Below are positions 62,268-64,000 of a stretch of DNA of 64,000 bases, one piece after another. Source of the DNA: Flavobacterium jumunjinense (lineage in GTDB: Bacteria > Bacteroidota > Bacteroidia > Flavobacteriales > Flavobacteriaceae); contig NZ_CP091285.1 in NCBI RefSeq assembly GCF_021650975.2, positions 3,968,001 to 4,032,000 of the forward strand, given 5' to 3'. The notes below the pieces were generated by a model. The model was given only the letters and a program-made list of their open reading frames with translations. It did no database searches and was not told where the DNA came from. The position numbers were made by a program, and so were the translations under genes. Each line of letters opens with the position of its first letter. Within the stretch, counting starts at the first letter, position 1.

Positions 62268-63173
62268 TTAAAATTCAAATTCCCTACCATCATCTGCAAG
62301 GAGTACGTTATCAAAAATAGTTTGAGCTTCTTCTTTAAATATTTCAATATTTCCGTATCGTGTAGAGTAATGTCCCATCACCAAATTTTTTACATTTGCT
62401 TTTTTAGCAATAGTAGCAGCCTGAATTGCAGTACTATGCATCGTCTTTTCTGCTAGATGTGCTTCGGATTCTAAAAAAGTAGATTCATGATATAATACAT
62501 CTGAATTTTCAATTATTGGAATGATACTTTCATCATATAAGGTATCACTACAAAAAGCATAACTTTTCTCAGGATTAGGCGGAAAAGTTAATTCTTCATT
62601 AGCAATTATAGTTCCATCATCTAAAGTAATATTTCCTCCCGATTTTATTTTTTGATAATAACATTTGTCAATATTTAATTCTTCAATCGCAACAATATCT
62701 AATTTTCGTTGTGTATTTTTTTCTTTAAATAAATAGCCGTTTGTATAGACTCTATGTTTTAAAGGAATGGTTTTAACAATGACATTATCATCTTCAAAAA
62801 CGACTTCACTTTCTTTCGACTCTAGTTCATGAAAATACAAATTATAGCCTGTGAAAGAACCAGAAGCTCTCAATTGAAGTAAAATAATTTCTTTTATTCC
62901 TTTTGGACCATAGACATGTAAATCGTTTACGCGGTTTAGCAACATAAACGTTGATATTAAACCTACCAAACCATAAAAATGATCTCCATGTAAATGAGAG
63001 ATAAAAACACGATTAATACGATCGAACTTTATTTTGTGTTTTCTAAGCTGAACTTGTGTCCCTTCACCACAATCAATAAGAAACATTTGGTTTTTTATTT
63101 CTAATAATTGCGAAGTTGGATTGGTAATAGTACGTGGTGTGGCTGCATAGCAACCCAATATGGTTAATTTCAT
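62268..63173 (-). CDS. rnz: ribonuclease Z
   Basis: 301 residues, normal short-form length. Metallo-beta-lactamase fold endonuclease that removes the 3' trailer of tRNA precursors. Motif HLHGDH at 60-65 (in VFISHLHGDHFYGLVGLI) and the further metal ligands in IPLKHR, FCSDTLYDE and VMGHYSTRY are all present; DCGEGTQ precedes the motif, as in RNase Z. 70 bases separate it from the STAS-like gene upstream. Confidence 0.95.
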   Translation of the reverse strand: MKLTILGCYAATPRTITNPTSQLLEIKNQMFLIDCGEGTQVQLRKHKIKFDRINRVFISHLHGDHFYGLVGLISTFMLLNRVNDLHVYGPKGIKEIILLQLRASGSFTGYNLYFHELESKESEVVFEDDNVIVKTIPLKHRVYTNGYLFKEKNTQRKLDIVAIEELNIDKCYYQKIKSGGNITLDDGTIIANEELTFPPNPEKSYAFCSDTLYDESIIPIIENSDVLYHESTFLESEAHLAEKTMHSTAIQAATIAKKANVKNLVMGHYSTRYGNIEIFKEEAQTIFDNVLLADDGREFEF

Positions 63174-63242
63174 TTTTTAGTATTCAGTAATTAATAATCA
63201 GTTACAGTAACAAAGCACTGCTAACCGTTACTGCATACTTGA

Positions 63243-63575
63243 TTAAAAGCCTAAGTCTCGCTCAATTTCTTCCATTTCAATAATATCTTGTGCTTCTAAA
63301 ACAGAAGGAACAACAGTTAGATATTCAGGAACATCATTAAACTCAATATCATTGGCAACAATAACAAACGATTTTTTAGCATCATTATGTTTCTTAGATA
63401 AATCTTTAAAGTTGATTATATCGTTAAGTGTAACATTTTTGTCATATGAAACATCTAAGATTAAATTTTGTCCTTTAAATGTTGCGTATTGATTTGAAAC
63501 ATTTTCTATAAATGCAATTATATTACCTTTTGTTTCTTTAAGTACTGTTGTATGTCCTTTTTTATCTACTTTCAT
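63243..63575 (-). CDS. STAS-like small protein upstream of rnz
   Basis: 110 residues: HTTVLKETKGNIIAFIENVSNQYATFKGQNLILDVSYDKNVTLNDIINFKDLSKKHNDAKKSFVIVANDIEFNDVPEYLTVVPSVLEAQDIIEMEEIERDLGF. The alpha/beta alternation resembles STAS/anti-sigma antagonist domains. It lies directly upstream of rnz on the same strand, a combination I recall from other Flavobacteria. Role unknown. TATATTTA on the minus strand near 63605 may be the promoter. Confidence 0.75.
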   Translation of the reverse strand: MKVDKKGHTTVLKETKGNIIAFIENVSNQYATFKGQNLILDVSYDKNVTLNDIINFKDLSKKHNDAKKSFVIVANDIEFNDVPEYLTVVPSVLEAQDIIEMEEIERDLGF

Positions 63576-63752
63576 AGAACATTATTTTTAAATTGATTAC
63601 TGTAAATATATAATGCTAAATTTAAATTAACAATTGTAAATAGAAAAATTTATAAGTATAAAAAAACACCCTAAAGAATTGATAGAGTAACGACTTTTAT
63701 CTTTCCTTTTTAATTTTTAAAAAACAGAATAGATTTACCAAATTTGAATTAA

Positions 63753-64000
63753 TTACTGTTTAATTTTACTTGCCAATAAATAAATAACTGCCATTCTAAC
63801 AGCAACTCCATTTTCAACCTGATTAAGAATAACCGACTGTTGTGAATCGGCTACATCTGAAGTAATCTCCACTCCTCTATTAATAGGTCCTGGATGCATT
63901 ATAACAACTTCTTTGTTTAGCGAATCTAATAATTCTTTAGTAACACCATATTGTTGTGCATATTCTCTTGTTGAAGGAAAATAATTAACATCTAAACGTT
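63753..64000 (-). CDS. pyrB: aspartate carbamoyltransferase catalytic chain (3' end only)
   Basis: The last ~82 codons, entering from the right edge. Translation ...LDVNYFPSTREYAQQYGVTKELLDSLNKEVVIMHPGPINRGVEITSDVADSQQSVILNQVENGVAVRMAVIYLLASKIKQ ends at stop 63753-63755. MHPGPINRGVEI is the ATCase signature that binds carbamoyl phosphate/aspartate, and SQQSVILNQVENGVAVRMAVL-type C-terminus is standard. It makes carbamoyl aspartate in pyrimidine synthesis. The truncation is the window edge only. Confidence 0.95.
   Translation of the reverse strand, partial: RLDVNYFPSTREYAQQYGVTKELLDSLNKEVVIMHPGPINRGVEITSDVADSQQSVILNQVENGVAVRMAVIYLLASKIKQ

Noticed and set aside
1..64000. tRNA, rRNA, prophage or conjugative element
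   Set aside because: Reading both strands, I found no cloverleaf, rRNA signature, integrase, transposase or phage structural gene.

Overview
The window is a stretch of chromosome from a flavobacterium (Bacteroidota, Flavobacteriaceae-like). It is visibly AT-rich. Most well-placed start codons lack a Shine-Dalgarno sequence, and many are preceded by the Bacteroidota -7 promoter element TAnnTTTG. Several secreted proteins end in a type IX secretion (Por) sorting domain, and characteristic families occur (SPT/AONS-like PLP enzyme, YtxJ, DUF3078, 2TM-domain proteins, BatA-type vWA protein, a degenerate dihydroorotase). I see no tRNA or rRNA gene, CRISPR array, prophage or insertion sequence. Every gene is chromosomal in style.

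Layout. 1-5487: two PLP enzymes flanking a candidate small structured RNA, then a 1020-residue T9SS-exported multidomain surface protein. 5969-9891: a small Cys-rich protein, valS and a DUF1573 protein, with a Flavobacteria-type structured repeat upstream of valS. 9898-13598: a minus-strand signalling operon (TPR protein, LytS-type histidine kinase fused to a 2TM domain, three stand-alone 2TM proteins, LytTR response regulator). Upstream of it is an array of seven units with an exact 21-bp period. 13957-20266: TonB-dependent receptor, SGNH-hydrolase-like T9SS protein, glutaminase, PRiA4-type protein, nucleoid-associated protein. 20469-28380: clpB, an archaemetzincin-like lipoprotein split by a -1 frame change, YtxJ, a T9SS amidase with a beta-propeller partner, and a lipoprotein. 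28576-35961: a membrane Cys-motif protein, dxs-DUF3078, an SOS-type umuC-umuD pair with two palindromic operators, a methyltransferase-like protein and a peroxiredoxin-like protein. 36025-42962: TerB-like, DUF1456, the vWA/BatA protein overlapping a dihydroorotase paralogue that has lost its metal ligands, and several small membrane proteins.

43231-51905 is a compact housekeeping block: esterase, tpx, diacylglycerol kinase, ftsK, lolA, LptF/G permease and RibB with a degenerate GTP-cyclohydrolase-II domain, convergent with a TauE/SafE permease. 52071-61706 is more accessory-like: M28 and S41 peptidase lipoproteins, a small alarmone hydrolase-like HD protein, an intact class D beta-lactamase lipoprotein, a WYL regulator with its GyrI-like target, an alpha/beta hydrolase, an AraC regulator and a double SnoaL-like lipoprotein. 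The end (61780-64000) carries an unknown gene, rnz, a small STAS-like gene and the 3' end of pyrB.

The most interesting signals are the 21-bp repeat array in front of the LytTR operon, whose 9-bp cores and 12-bp spacers match the geometry of LytTR binding sites; the paired umuCD operators 74 bp apart; the A_AAA_AAC heptamer at the archaemetzincin frame break; and the two pseudo-enzyme domains (dihydroorotase, GTP cyclohydrolase II). All functional calls come from reading motifs and translated sequence; no database search was run.
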